Source: a virus
Strand: one strand, 5' to 3'
IMG/VR virus record: IMGVR_UViG_3300049733_000155
Span: 1 to 41,201 of that record
DNA: 41,201 nt
How positions within the stretch are numbered: position 1 is the stretch's first letter; every line of letters starts with the position of its first letter. Under the pieces are notes generated by a model that made no database searches, was not told the DNA's origin, and saw only the letters and a list, made by a program, of their open reading frames with translations. The position numbers and the translations under genes are program-made. Below are positions 6,602 to 13,972 of this stretch, piece after piece.

Positions 6602-8187
6602 AGGATCAACGCTCCGCGCGTCTCGTAGATGCTCGGCCCCTGGCTCTTCATGGCGCCGGCGAGCGCCATGATCAGCGCCACCGCGACGTCGATCCGCTCC
6701 GTCGAGCGCTTCTTCGACGGCTTGATGTTCTGGGCGGCGTCCTGCTCGAGCACGGTGTTCGCCACGCACCAGCGCAAGACCGGATGCCCGCCGTGCCGCA
6801 GGGCGCGCGCCTTCACGAGTTTCTCGAATTCCTTCGACGGCGCCGAGAGCGACTGATAGCCCTGGCCGAGCGGCACCAGGTTCGCGCCGTCCTGCTGCAG
6901 TTGCGTCACCAGCTGCGTCGCGTTCCAGCGGTCATACAGGATCTCGCGCAGGTCGTAGCGCGCCGCCAGGGCCTGCACCTCGGCGCGGATCGCGTCGTAG
7001 TCGACCACGTTGCCCTCGGTCGCGATGACGGCCCGGTCGCGCTGCCATTGCTCATAGGGCGCATGGTCGCGCAGCGAGCGCTTGCGGATCCCCTCGGCCG
7101 GGCACCACGCGAACGGCAGCACGTCGTAGCCGCCCTCGTCGTCGGGGAACACCAGCACGAGCGCCGAGAGATCGCCCGTCGTCGAGAGGTCGAGCCCGGC
7201 GTAACACCGCTTGCCGCGCAGCGCCTCGACGTCGACCACGGTGCCGCCTTGGTCCCAGGTGTCCATCGGGATCCACGCGACCGCCGACTGCGTCCACTGG
7301 TTCAGGTGGTATCTCCGAAACTCATACTCATACGCGGGCATGTCCTGCGCGCGGCGACATTCCTGCTCGAGATACTCGCGCTTGATCGTCGTGCCCAGAC
7401 CGGGATTCGCGCGCGCCCAGACGGCGGGATCCTTCCAGTCCTCGTCGAGCTCCGCGCCGTAGATCACGCCGAGGAAACTCGGGTCGTCGAGCTGGCCCGC
7501 GTTCACCAGGCGCGTGTGCTCGTGCAGCGTCCAGCAGAGCGAATTTTCGGTGCGATCATAGCCCGCCGTCGTGATCGCGAACGTCAGCGGCTGCCGGCGC
7601 GAGCCCATGCCCTTCGTCAGCACGTTCCAGAGCTCGCCGCCGTCCTGGTGCGCGTGCACCTCGTCGATGAGCGCCGCGTGCAGATTGAGTCCGTGCTTGG
7701 AATACGCCTCCGACGAGATGACTTGATAGCGTGAGCCGGTCGACGGCACGACGAGCTCGCGCCGATACACCTGCGTCATCCGGCTCAGATGCGGATCCGA
7801 CTCGACCATCTCGCGCGCGATGTCGAACACGATCGCCGCCTGCGCGCGATCCGCCGCCGCGCTCACGATCTCCGCGCCGGGTTCGTTGTCGCAGTAGAGC
7901 AAGTAGAGTCCGATGCCCGCCGCAATCGTGCTCTTGGCGTTCTTTCGCGGGATCTCGACGTAACAGGTGCGGATCTGCCGCCGCTTGTCCGGCAGTTGCG
8001 TGTCGAAGAGCGGTCGGATGACGTCTTTGGTGACCCAGCGCTGCGGCTGGATCTTCTGGCCGCGCAACTCGCCCTTGACGTGCCGGAGGTGGCGTCGGAA
8101 GAATCGGCCGACCCGCTCGCTCGGCCGCCCGCCGCCGAGGCTCGGCAGGCCCGATCCTTCGGGCTCGGGACGCGGCCCGCGCTTCAT
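6598..8187 (-). CDS. terL: Terminase large subunit (TerL)
   Basis: 529 residues. The ATPase motor and nuclease that cuts and packages DNA. The ATPase has a Walker-A-like 'PRKNAKST' at about residues 80-87, typical of this terminase family, and a Walker B 'ALIDEVHAH' at about 172-180. 'TFAITTAGYDRTENSL' matches the coupling motif region. The nuclease domain shows 'YAGLDLSTTGDLSALVLVF' (first acidic residue) and 'STERIDVAVALIMA' (last acidic residue). The ATG at 8187 overlaps the stop of a tiny upstream ORF, and the stop overlaps the portal GTG. No clear small subunit was found next to it. Confidence 0.95.
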   Translation of the reverse strand: MKRGPRPEPEGSGLPSLGGGRPSERVGRFFRRHLRHVKGELRGQKIQPQRWVTKDVIRPLFDTQLPDKRRQIRTCYVEIPRKNAKSTIAAGIGLYLLYCDNEPGAEIVSAAADRAQAAIVFDIAREMVESDPHLSRMTQVYRRELVVPSTGSRYQVISSEAYSKHGLNLHAALIDEVHAHQDGGELWNVLTKGMGSRRQPLTFAITTAGYDRTENSLCWTLHEHTRLVNAGQLDDPSFLGVIYGAELDEDWKDPAVWARANPGLGTTIKREYLEQECRRAQDMPAYEYEFRRYHLNQWTQSAVAWIPMDTWDQGGTVVDVEALRGKRCYAGLDLSTTGDLSALVLVFPDDEGGYDVLPFAWCPAEGIRKRSLRDHAPYEQWQRDRAVIATEGNVVDYDAIRAEVQALAARYDLREILYDRWNATQLVTQLQQDGANLVPLGQGYQSLSAPSKEFEKLVKARALRHGGHPVLRWCVANTVLEQDAAQNIKPSKKRSTERIDVAVALIMALAGAMKSQGPSIYETRGALIL

Positions 8188-8273
8188 GACTGCGCACGCT
8201 TAGATTGCGCGCGTGACCGGCGTGCGGTCACGACGCGAGCTCGCCAGCCTTTTCGATGCCCCCTCCCCCTCAT
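8184..8273 (-). CDS. Tiny basic ORF between HNH and terminase, doubtful
   Basis: A 29-residue ORF, MRGRGHRKGWRARVV followed by more Arg/Ser/Lys residues. Its ATG overlaps the HNH stop and its TGA overlaps the terminase ATG, so it would be coupled on both sides. That tight fit is the only argument for it; composition is what an out-of-frame GC-rich stretch would also give. It occupies the place where a terminase small subunit is usually found, but is far too short to be one. Confidence 0.3.
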   Translation of the reverse strand: MRGRGHRKGWRARVVTARRSRAQSKRAQS

Positions 8274-8614
8274 CGGCGTGACGCTTGTGATTCGCGTTGA
8301 GATTTCTTCGCGTGACAGCGTGCGCAGCAGCCAGCCCCGTTACTCAACTCCAGCGCCGCGCCGCCCTCACGCATGGAGACGATGTGATCGGCGACGGTGC
8401 TGATGCGCGTGCAGCCTGGATAGCCGTAGCGACAGGACGGGTCACGCTCGAGCACCTGCGCCCGCCAGCGTCGGTGCGCGCTGCTATACCCACGCTCGGC
8501 TGTTGTAGGCCGAGTGAGATCCACGTTCCAGTTCGTGCGTGGACGGTGCACGGGGCACGGGGTGCGGTACGCACATCGTGGGACAGAGCAGTACGCCGTC
8601 GGACGGGTCGGCAT
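8270..8614 (-). CDS. HNH endonuclease next to terminase
   Basis: 114 residues from the ATG at 8614, which overlaps the upstream stop (TGATG). The C-terminal half holds a zinc-bound HNH fold: 'VLERDPSCRYGYPGC', then 'VADHIVSMREGGAALELSNGAGCCARCHAKKS', with the H of DH, the N of LSN, the final CH and paired cysteines. HNH proteins beside the terminase are required for cos cleavage and packaging in HK97-like phages (gp74 type). N-terminal cysteines 'YCSVPRCAYRTPCPVH' may bind a second zinc. Confidence 0.88.
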   Translation of the reverse strand: MPTRPTAYCSVPRCAYRTPCPVHRPRTNWNVDLTRPTTAERGYSSAHRRWRAQVLERDPSCRYGYPGCTRISTVADHIVSMREGGAALELSNGAGCCARCHAKKSQRESQASRR

Positions 8615-8763
8615 CAGTGCACCGAGAGCGCCAGCGGTGGCGTGTAGGAGAACAGCATCCAGAGCAGGAAGGCCACCACGAGGATGGCGATGAGGCTGAG
8701 CACGGTGGTCCACACTTGGCGGGAAATGTTCAACCCTTTCGGATTCCGGCCCGAGATCGTCAC
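8614..8763 (-). CDS. Small single-span membrane protein
   Basis: 49 residues from a GTG that overlaps the previous stop (GTGA). One strong transmembrane helix at about residues 20-40 ('VWTTVLSLIAILVVAFLLWMLFSY'), preceded by a short basic N-terminus, so probably N-in. A longer start upstream exists, but the overlap arrangement and composition favour this one. The stop overlaps the HNH start. Function unknown; with its membrane-protein neighbours it could take part in lysis, but there is no direct sign. Confidence 0.6.
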   Translation of the reverse strand: MTISGRNPKGLNISRQVWTTVLSLIAILVVAFLLWMLFSYTPPLALSVH

Positions 8764-8837
8764 GCCTTTCGCGCCCCGTCGGGATCCTTGAAGAGTTTGC
8801 GCCAGAGCCAGCGCCACGCCGTGCGTAGCCACGTCAC
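8760..8837 (-). CDS. 25-residue Trp/Arg-rich peptide
   Basis: The peptide starts MTWLRTAWRWLWRKLF and ends in a DPDGARKA tail. It begins with GTG one base after the upstream stop and ends in a GTGA overlap with the next gene. The alternating Trp/Arg pattern makes an amphipathic helix that would sit on a membrane. Tight coupling to both neighbours, which are membrane proteins, supports expression. It is too short for gene callers. Confidence 0.5.
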   Translation of the reverse strand: MTWLRTAWRWLWRKLFKDPDGARKA

Positions 8838-8838
8838 G

Positions 8839-9042
8839 CTAGCGCACGCTCGGGATTTTCACATCCCAGCTGGTGCCGCCCAAGATCGCGAGCACCAGCA
8901 CCAGCACGAGCACGACGATCGCCGCCACGATCAGGAGTTTCTTGAACTGCGGCGCAAAGTACTGGTCGGGCACAAACGAGCACACCAGCGTCACGAAGAA
9001 CCCGACGACGACGACGAGCGCCAGATACCCCACCAGGCTCAT
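8839..9042 (-). CDS. Small two-span membrane protein
   Basis: 67 residues, with transmembrane segments at about 5-25 ('GYLALVVVVGFFVTLVCSFV') and 38-56 ('LLIVAAIVVLVLVLVLAILG') separated by a short loop with charged residues 'PDQYFAPQFKK'. Good ribosome binding site (AGGAGGCGGCC before the ATG). Size and topology would suit a class II holin, and it lies after a lipoprotein gene, but no endolysin is adjacent, so the lysis role is only a possibility. Confidence 0.65.
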   Translation of the reverse strand: MSLVGYLALVVVVGFFVTLVCSFVPDQYFAPQFKKLLIVAAIVVLVLVLVLAILGGTSWDVKIPSVR

Positions 9043-9054
9043 GGCCGCCTCCTG

Positions 9055-9297
9055 TCACGGCGCCGCGGGAGCGGGCGGCGGCGTCGCGGAAATCGTCACG
9101 CGGCAGTCGTTGTCGATCAGCACCGAGCCCGCCACGGCCGTATCGAGTTTCACGTACACCGTGACCGAGCGGCCGAAGACGGAATACATGCTCCGACACA
9201 CGAGCCGCCATTCCTCGCTCTGTTCCTCCCGGGTCAGCGGTTGCACCAGACTGCAGCCGGTGACGAGCCCGGCGACCAGCAGCACGGCGGCTCGCAT
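9055..9297 (-). CDS. Small lipoprotein
   Basis: 80 residues with a lipoprotein signal peptide: 'MRAAVLLVAGLVTGCS', lipobox VTGC. The mature part contains two more cysteines, a beta-rich region 'SVTVYVKLDTAVAGSVLIDNDCRVTI' and a Pro/Ala-rich tail. It precedes two small membrane protein genes. Could be a spanin-like or exclusion lipoprotein; the tail lacks the high proline content throughout that marks Rz1, so spanin is not convincing. Confidence 0.7.
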   Translation of the reverse strand: MRAAVLLVAGLVTGCSLVQPLTREEQSEEWRLVCRSMYSVFGRSVTVYVKLDTAVAGSVLIDNDCRVTISATPPPAPAAP

Positions 9298-9347
9298 CCG
9301 GCCGGTCCTCCCGGAGGAATCTTAGCCCACACCGCGGATTCCGCCGT

Positions 9348-9896
9348 TTAGACCCGCCCAAGGCCTGGATTGCGGTCCTCGATGGCTTTGAGCTGGGCGC
9401 GGAGCTCGTCGGTGATCGGGGCCGGCCGATCGTGGGTGTCGTGAGACACCGTCCGGCGCTTCCGCTCGACACGACTCGACCCCATACGACTCCGTACAAC
9501 ACTACTCAGGGGGGAAGACTTCCCCACCACTGGGGAAGTCCTGGGGGAATCCTCCTCCATCATTGGGGGAGGCGGGAGCTTCGAGGGCACCGGATACTTC
9601 GGGTGCTGCCAGTCCTTCCAGGACGGAAACACCGCGTATTGCGTGCCGTTTCGCTGATAGAGGCGGATGAGTTTCCGGCGGGCCAGCTCGCGCATGTCGC
9701 GTTTGATATGCGCCACCGAGACCTCCGTCCGGAAGGGGAAGATGCGGGCGCGGAGCTGGGCGGGATCCGCCACGACCCGGCCGTCGTCGTCCGAATCCAT
9801 CAGCATCCCGATCCAGACGCGGTAGACGCGGTGGCCCAGGATGCCCACCTTGCGGTGCGACAAGTGCTCCGGCCAGAGAATCCGACCTCGCGGCAT
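9348..9896 (-). CDS. Replisome-organiser-like winged-helix protein
   Basis: 182 residues. The N-terminal 100 residues match the pattern of phage replication-initiation proteins with a winged helix: 'LGHRVYRVWIGMLMDSDDDGRVVADPAQLRARIFPF', 'VSVAHIKRDMRELARRKLIRLYQRNGTQYAVFPSWKDWQHPKYP', close in form to the 'LFIGLWTLADREGR...I..F.KHQHP' family. These load the host helicase or bind the phage origin. The C-terminal half is Pro/Ser-rich then charged, with no recognisable helicase loader domain. ATG at 9896 has a GGAGTGAG site upstream. It is the last early-type gene before the membrane/packaging genes. Confidence 0.65.
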   Translation of the reverse strand: MPRGRILWPEHLSHRKVGILGHRVYRVWIGMLMDSDDDGRVVADPAQLRARIFPFRTEVSVAHIKRDMRELARRKLIRLYQRNGTQYAVFPSWKDWQHPKYPVPSKLPPPPMMEEDSPRTSPVVGKSSPLSSVVRSRMGSSRVERKRRTVSHDTHDRPAPITDELRAQLKAIEDRNPGLGRV

Positions 9897-9917
9897 AAAC
9901 TCACTCCGGAAAAAAGA

Positions 9918-10445
9918 TCAGGCGGCGCGGGGTTTCGCATTGGACGCGATTAGGACGGACGGGTCACGCCGGTAGAGTTCCCGCACATCATAGGCGTAGA
10001 AATAGGCGAATTCGCCCTTGACATTTTTGTTCGGCCCCAATCGTTCGCCCCGACATCCCGGCTCGATCAGTCGAAATCGGTGCAGATCGATCAAATACCA
10101 AGGATGAATGGCCCCATCAGTCGGGGCAGCTGCGGTCGCATGCCCGTAAAAGAAGTAATCGCCTTTGCCCAGCGTGATTTTGTGCCATTGCGTGGGCCGT
10201 CCGCTGTCGCGTTGGCAGGTGATCGTGATCTCCCAGAAGTAGCGCTCCGCATAGCCCGGCTTCCGGAGTCGCGTGCCGATGTGTGCGCGGCGCGTGACGA
10301 TATCGCCTTCCTCTTCAAAGTCCGCATGCGTCAGCGTGGCCGCCTCGAGCACGCGCGGCCCGAGATAGCGGCCCGCGATCGCGATTACGCGCGGCATCCA
10401 GAGCGTCGCGAATGAGAGATCGGGGTTAAAGTTCGGCGACTGCAT
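9918..10445 (-). CDS. Conserved phage protein, possible PD-(D/E)XK-like fold
   Basis: 175 residues from an ATG that overlaps the methyltransferase stop by 20 bases. Landmarks are 'ATLTHADFEEEGDIVTRRAHIGTRLRKPGYAERYFWEITITC', 'SGRPTQWHKITLGKGDYFFYGHA' and 'IHPWYLIDLHRFR'. I recall similar unnamed proteins in environmental phages with 'D...TD...R.R...ITI....SG..TE..K.......D...YG....W.L.DL..FR'. Acidic and lysine residues spaced this way suggest a nuclease-like core, but this is a weak inference. Co-located with a DNA methyltransferase, so a DNA-related role is reasonable. Confidence 0.5.
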   Translation of the reverse strand: MQSPNFNPDLSFATLWMPRVIAIAGRYLGPRVLEAATLTHADFEEEGDIVTRRAHIGTRLRKPGYAERYFWEITITCQRDSGRPTQWHKITLGKGDYFFYGHATAAAPTDGAIHPWYLIDLHRFRLIEPGCRGERLGPNKNVKGEFAYFYAYDVRELYRRDPSVLIASNAKPRAA

Positions 10446-11376
10446 GCGGGACGCCCCACGCCTCGAAGTCTGACCGTTCCGTGTCGTACATGGTGAGCCG
10501 CGGGCCAGGACTGACGGCCCGCACCAGCTCGAAAAAGACATCGGGCTTGTGCGAATGCCGTTGTTGAGCAGCCTCGAAATGGACGGCCATCCCTTTCCGC
10601 AATGGGGCTAGGCTCCCGATCTTGCCGAACAGACAATGCTCCGTTGTGAAGCGCCACCAGAGCGGCTGCGCCGTGCCTTTCATCCAGGTCAATACGCACT
10701 CATAGCGGACGCCCCACGCCCCGAAGAGCTCGAGGCCATAGGGCAGGAATCGATGGGTCACCCAGAGGTAGACATGGCTGCCGTCAGGATGCGCGAGGGC
10801 GGGGATCGGCAACTGGCGGATGGCCTCGAGATCCTGCGTCGCATAATCCATCGTCTGGCGCTCGACATCGCGCCGCTCGAAATCAATCTTGCTGATCGGC
10901 CATGGGGGATCAATGACGATGGCGCGAAATGGCCCCTGGGGGAATTCCGGCGGCACGTCGACGGGTTTAGCGGGTCGGGCGAGGCCATAAAAATAGCCAA
11001 GAGTGATGCCTTGCCCTGCTGCTGTACGAGCCGCAACGATATCTCGGATGAGTTTCTCGGCGAGAGTTGAGATGAGTAGCCAGCGCGAGGCAGAGCCCTC
11101 GGCGATCCTAAAATGCTCCAGCGTGGAGGATTTTCCGCCTTTATGCCCGCGGCCCTTCGTGCCCTTTGGCAAACTCGCGACAAGTTCGCCGCCTTTGCGT
11201 TGGAAGAGTGCGCGAAGTTCAGTGATGCGGTTTTGATCCGAGAGATCCAGTTGGTGGGCACGCGCCCATTTCTCTAAGGCCGCGAGATCTGCGTCGGCTT
11301 TGCGGACTTCAGGAATCGTCTGCACTTTCGCCAAGAGTCGTTCCGCCGCATCGAGGCGGGCGAGTTCCTTACTCAC
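10426..11376 (-). CDS. MT-A70 family adenine DNA methyltransferase
   Basis: 316 residues. The catalytic domain starts near residue 148 with 'FRAIVIDPPWPIS', DPPW at 156-159 being the MT-A70 catalytic motif, and continues with 'PDGSHVYLWVTHRFLPYGLELFGAWGVRYECVLTWMKG', 'EHCLFGKIG' and 'HSHKPDVFFELVRAVSPGPRLTMYDTERSDFEAWG', all typical. It transfers methyl groups to adenine N6 in DNA, likely protecting phage DNA from restriction. The N-terminal ~140 residues are charged and helical, like the ParB-ish helical regions often fused to phage MT-A70 enzymes. GTG at 11376 overlaps the end of the zinc-ribbon gene by 8 bases. Confidence 0.9.
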   Translation of the reverse strand: MSKELARLDAAERLLAKVQTIPEVRKADADLAALEKWARAHQLDLSDQNRITELRALFQRKGGELVASLPKGTKGRGHKGGKSSTLEHFRIAEGSASRWLLISTLAEKLIRDIVAARTAAGQGITLGYFYGLARPAKPVDVPPEFPQGPFRAIVIDPPWPISKIDFERRDVERQTMDYATQDLEAIRQLPIPALAHPDGSHVYLWVTHRFLPYGLELFGAWGVRYECVLTWMKGTAQPLWWRFTTEHCLFGKIGSLAPLRKGMAVHFEAAQQRHSHKPDVFFELVRAVSPGPRLTMYDTERSDFEAWGVPHAVAEL

Positions 11377-11491
11377 GGAAGTAGCACCGGGCGCACAGCC
11401 ACATCCCGTGCTCGTTGGAATAGTTGACTTCGCGCTCCCGCCGAGGGCCACGCCACCCGCATAACTCGCACGGTTTCTGCTCCTCACTCAT
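11369..11491 (-). CDS. Tiny zinc-ribbon protein
   Basis: 40 residues from the ATG at 11491 (a longer in-frame start is less likely because it would overlap the upstream gene). Two CxxC pairs ('CELCGW' and 'CARCYF') about 24 residues apart form a minimal zinc ribbon. It sits between another zinc-ribbon gene and the MT-A70 gene with overlapping ends. Function unknown. Confidence 0.55.
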   Translation of the reverse strand: MSEEQKPCELCGWRGPRREREVNYSNEHGMWLCARCYFRE

Positions 11492-11664
11492 GGCCGCTGC
11501 TCGCACGCCTGACAGATCCCGAGTTCGGCATTGAGCCGGCGCGTGGTCGGCTGGCCGCATTTCAAGCAGCGGGCGGGCTTCCGTTTCTTCGGCTTGCTCC
11601 CGAAGAGCGATTCCGCCAGGGCCTTGTCGGCCGCATTCACAGGCTTGCGACGACGGTGGAACAT
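11488..11664 (-). CDS. Small zinc-ribbon protein
   Basis: 58 residues starting MFHRRRKPVNAADKAL. A basic linker 'GSKPKKRKPA' leads to a zinc ribbon 'CLKCGQPTTRRLNAELGICQACEQR' with two CxxC pairs. Start overlaps the previous gene by 27 bases; the stop overlaps the next start (ATGA). Probably DNA or RNA binding by composition; no named family recognised. Confidence 0.6.
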   Translation of the reverse strand: MFHRRRKPVNAADKALAESLFGSKPKKRKPARCLKCGQPTTRRLNAELGICQACEQRP

Positions 11665-11894
11665 CGCCGCCTCCAGTCTTCGTAGGAGAGCCATTCGACC
11701 TGCGCCCGCTCGCGCGCGTCGTTCCAGGTCGCGATCGCGACGCCCTTGGCCTCGAAATGCAGATACGTGCGCCGGCCTGGCCCGGTGATCGTCGGCGTCA
11801 AGCCCTTCGTCGGCGCCATCGTGGGCTCGTGATGGCGCGCCTTCGCGACGGTGCGTTGGCCGAGGACGGCGAGGTCGGCGCGGGTGAGGTTCAT
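11637..11894 (-). CDS. Small early protein, unknown
   Basis: 85 residues beginning MNLTRADLAVLGQRTVAKAR. The ATG overlaps the upstream stop (ATGA). The centre 'GLTPTITGPGRRTYLHFEAKGVAIATWNDARERAQVEWLSYEDWRRR' is amphipathic with several tryptophans. No family recognised. Its tail overlaps the following zinc-ribbon gene. Confidence 0.6.
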   Translation of the reverse strand: MNLTRADLAVLGQRTVAKARHHEPTMAPTKGLTPTITGPGRRTYLHFEAKGVAIATWNDARERAQVEWLSYEDWRRRCSTVVASL

Positions 11895-12214
11895 GGCGAT
11901 GGCGCCGGGCCGGGGTCGGGCACCGGCTCACTCGGCCGCTGAATCACGCGGATGTCTTCGACCCGCGCGAACTTCGCCACCTGGATCGACGCCTCGAGAT
12001 ACGACTCCCGGGCGAAGTCGCGCATGCGCTCGACGAGGTTCGGGTCGTCGGTGATGAGCGGGAGTTGGCCTATTTGCGTGTGACGCCTGGCAATCGCTTC
12101 GTTGCCGACGACGTCGCGGACGACGATCGCGTAGAGGGCCTCGACGCGCGGCTGGGTCCAGTCGGTCAACAGGGCCTCGGAGACGTTGGCGGGCTGGCGG
12201 CGCCGGCGGGGCAT
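11891..12214 (-). CDS. Small early protein, unknown
   Basis: 107 residues from MPRRRRQPANVSEALL. A basic N-terminus is followed by helices 'PRVEALYAIVVRDVVGNEAIARRHTQIGQLPLITDDPNLVERMRDFARESYLEASIQVAKFARVEDIRVIQR' and a Pro-rich tail. ATG overlaps the upstream stop (TGATG). The 'NEAIARRHTQIG' segment resembles a helix-turn-helix turn, but not enough to assign it. Confidence 0.6.
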   Translation of the reverse strand: MPRRRRQPANVSEALLTDWTQPRVEALYAIVVRDVVGNEAIARRHTQIGQLPLITDDPNLVERMRDFARESYLEASIQVAKFARVEDIRVIQRPSEPVPDPGPAPSP

Positions 12215-12384
12215 CAGAGCCACCTCGGCGCGCGCACGACCTCGATGCCGCGCGGCCCGGGCTGGAGCTCGGCGGGCGGCAGGATCCAGCCAGCGTCCGC
12301 ACAAAACCAGCAGATGCCTTCGCGCAGGCGCAGGACGTGGACGAGGCGCGAGCGCCAGGAGCAGACGACGCACCAGCCGATCAT
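12214..12384 (-). CDS. Small zinc-ribbon protein
   Basis: 56 residues from MIGWCVVCSWRSR, with CxxC pairs 'CVVC' and 'CWFC' about 18 residues apart forming a zinc ribbon. ATG overlaps the upstream stop and the stop overlaps the next ATG. Function unknown; one of several such mini zinc proteins in this operon. Confidence 0.55.
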   Translation of the reverse strand: MIGWCVVCSWRSRLVHVLRLREGICWFCADAGWILPPAELQPGPRGIEVVRAPRWL

Positions 12385-12731
12385 GGCGTCGCCGTGGGCG
12401 GCCGCGTGGCGAGGAGGGCGAGCGCATCGGGCAGCCACTCGTCGGGGTCTTCGGCTTCCGTGGCCCGACGGAGTAGCGCCTTGAGGCTGGCGTTCTCGGC
12501 CTTCAGTTTGTTGATGGCCTCGGCTTGTTTGTAGATCGTCGTGGCGTCGATGCCGCTGTCGTACTCCTCCCCCCGACTGGCGAGGGCGGCGGCGATGGCA
12601 TCGCGCAACGTGACCATATTGATGTGCGGGTATTCAGTAATCTCCCAGCCGCGCCAGCCCATGCCGGGCTCGCTATTCGCCCACGCCTCGACAATCGCGT
12701 TCGCCTTCGCCACCGCTGCGGCGTCGGTCAC
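12381..12731 (-). CDS. Coiled-coil early protein
   Basis: 116 residues from a GTG overlapping the preceding stop (GTGA). 'MTDAAAVAKANAIVEAWANSEPG' is followed by 'HINMVTLRDAIAAALASRGEEYD' and a leucine-rich coiled coil 'IYKQAEAINKLKAENASLKALLRRA'. The C-terminal 'DEWLPDALALLATR' is acidic/hydrophobic. No family recognised. Confidence 0.55.
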   Translation of the reverse strand: MTDAAAVAKANAIVEAWANSEPGMGWRGWEITEYPHINMVTLRDAIAAALASRGEEYDSGIDATTIYKQAEAINKLKAENASLKALLRRATEAEDPDEWLPDALALLATRPPTATP

Positions 12732-12931
12732 GGCGTCACCCACCACGGCCGAAACGTCTCGAGGAAGGCGAGGGCCTCGGCCTTGAGCGCGAGCTGCTTC
12801 TGCCACGCGACGGGGTCCAGCGGCGGCTTCGGCTTGGGCTCGGGCCGGTGGCGCTCGATGTCCTCGAGGGCGCGCCAGAGCTCGCGCTGCACGGCGCGCT
12901 TCGCGGGCTCGCGCTCGGGCGGCCGGCTCAC
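12728..12931 (-). CDS. Small early protein, unknown
   Basis: 67 residues from a GTG overlapping the preceding stop. Highly charged amphipathic helices ('AVQRELWRALEDIERHRPEPKPKPP', 'WQKQLALKAEALAFLETFRPWW'). Coupled by overlapping start/stop to both neighbours. Function unknown. Confidence 0.55.
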   Translation of the reverse strand: MSRPPEREPAKRAVQRELWRALEDIERHRPEPKPKPPLDPVAWQKQLALKAEALAFLETFRPWWVTP

Positions 12932-13113
12932 TCGTCGACCTCATCCCAGCGCAACTCAAGCACCGGCAGGCGTCGCGCGATCCCGTGGCGGTTCAGCGGC
13001 TCGGTCTGCAGGATGAGATTCGGCCGCAAGACCATCGACCGCGTGAACATCGGGATGTTGTTGACCCACGGCGTCACCGTCTGGCCCCGGAGGCCGTCTT
13101 CGATCTGGCGCAT
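12928..13113 (-). CDS. Small early protein, unknown
   Basis: 61 residues from MRQIEDGLRGQTVTPW; a GTG nine bases upstream overlaps the ERF gene stop and is an equally possible start. Beta-rich: 'MFTRSMVLRPNLILQTEPLNRHGIARRLPVLELRWDEVDE'. It directly follows the annealing protein gene. Function unknown. Confidence 0.55.
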   Translation of the reverse strand: MRQIEDGLRGQTVTPWVNNIPMFTRSMVLRPNLILQTEPLNRHGIARRLPVLELRWDEVDE

Positions 13114-13118
13114 GGCGT

Positions 13119-13967
13119 TCACTGGCCGCGCTCGAGATCGCGCTCGCGATCGTGGCGCCACTGCGCGACGCCCTCGCTGTCGCCGAGGAACATCTGCAAC
13201 TGGCGCAAGTCCTCAACGGTGGCCTTGTTCAGCGGTTGGCCGTGCAGGTAGTTCTTCGTGAGCTCCAGCCGTTCCTCGACCGAGAGTTTTTGCTTGTCGG
13301 CCATGCGCGAGACGGATTCGACGACGAAGGTGCGGTCAGACTCGGGGCCGGGTGCGGTGGCCGGCGGCGTGCGCTCGTCTTCGTCGCCGCTGGCGCTCGC
13401 CGAGTCGTCGTCTTCCTCAGGCGCGAGGCCGAGGATCCCGAGCAGCGAGTAGCGCTTGGCGTAGGTCATGGCGCTCGCCACGCGCTGTGAGGGATTGGCG
13501 CCGCGGCCGTCGTCGCCCGCTGTGACAGGGACGGTCACAGTGCCGGAATCCTCGACGTGGCCGAGGGTATGCGCGACCTGGCAGATGACGGAGACGGAGG
13601 TGCCGTCGACTTTGCCCGAGCGCCATGAGATCGAGAGGCCGAGCGGGGCCATGACCGGGCGCGTGACGCGCAGGATCTCCTCAAGCGGCGCGTAGGAGTA
13701 GCTATACCGACCGCCGCCGCGCGTCGTGATCTGCGCCGTCTTGGTCTTCGGGATCGCCGGCACCTGCCGTTGGAAGTCCGCCATAGCGCTGTGCCAGGCC
13801 TCACGGGCCTGGACGGCGCGCACGCGCTCGGCGAGGGCCACGAGCTTCTCGACGGTTTCGATGGCGGCGTTTGAGGTGAGCGCTTGGCTCAGGAGCGCCT
13901 GCGGGTCGAGGCGCACGAGCGCGCCGGCCTCGACGATCTCGGGCTCGGACTTGCGAGTGGACGGCAT
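13119..13967 (-). CDS. ERF-family single-strand annealing protein
   Basis: 282 residues. ERF proteins anneal complementary single strands in phage recombination and circularisation. The family core is clear: 'AREAWHSAMADFQRQVPAIPKTK', 'YSYAPLEEILRVTRPVMAPLGLSISW', 'VICQVAHTLGHVEDSG' and 'NPSQRVASAMTYAKRYSLLGILGLAPEEDDD'. An acidic/proline linker follows, then a helical C-terminus 'ERLELTKNYLHGQPLNKATVEDLRQLQMF'. ATG at 13967 is preceded by GAGGAGTG; a GTG nine bases upstream is less likely. No exonuclease partner gene was seen beside it. Confidence 0.92.
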   Translation of the reverse strand: MPSTRKSEPEIVEAGALVRLDPQALLSQALTSNAAIETVEKLVALAERVRAVQAREAWHSAMADFQRQVPAIPKTKTAQITTRGGGRYSYSYAPLEEILRVTRPVMAPLGLSISWRSGKVDGTSVSVICQVAHTLGHVEDSGTVTVPVTAGDDGRGANPSQRVASAMTYAKRYSLLGILGLAPEEDDDSASASGDEDERTPPATAPGPESDRTFVVESVSRMADKQKLSVEERLELTKNYLHGQPLNKATVEDLRQLQMFLGDSEGVAQWRHDRERDLERGQ

Positions 13968-13972
13968 ACGTC

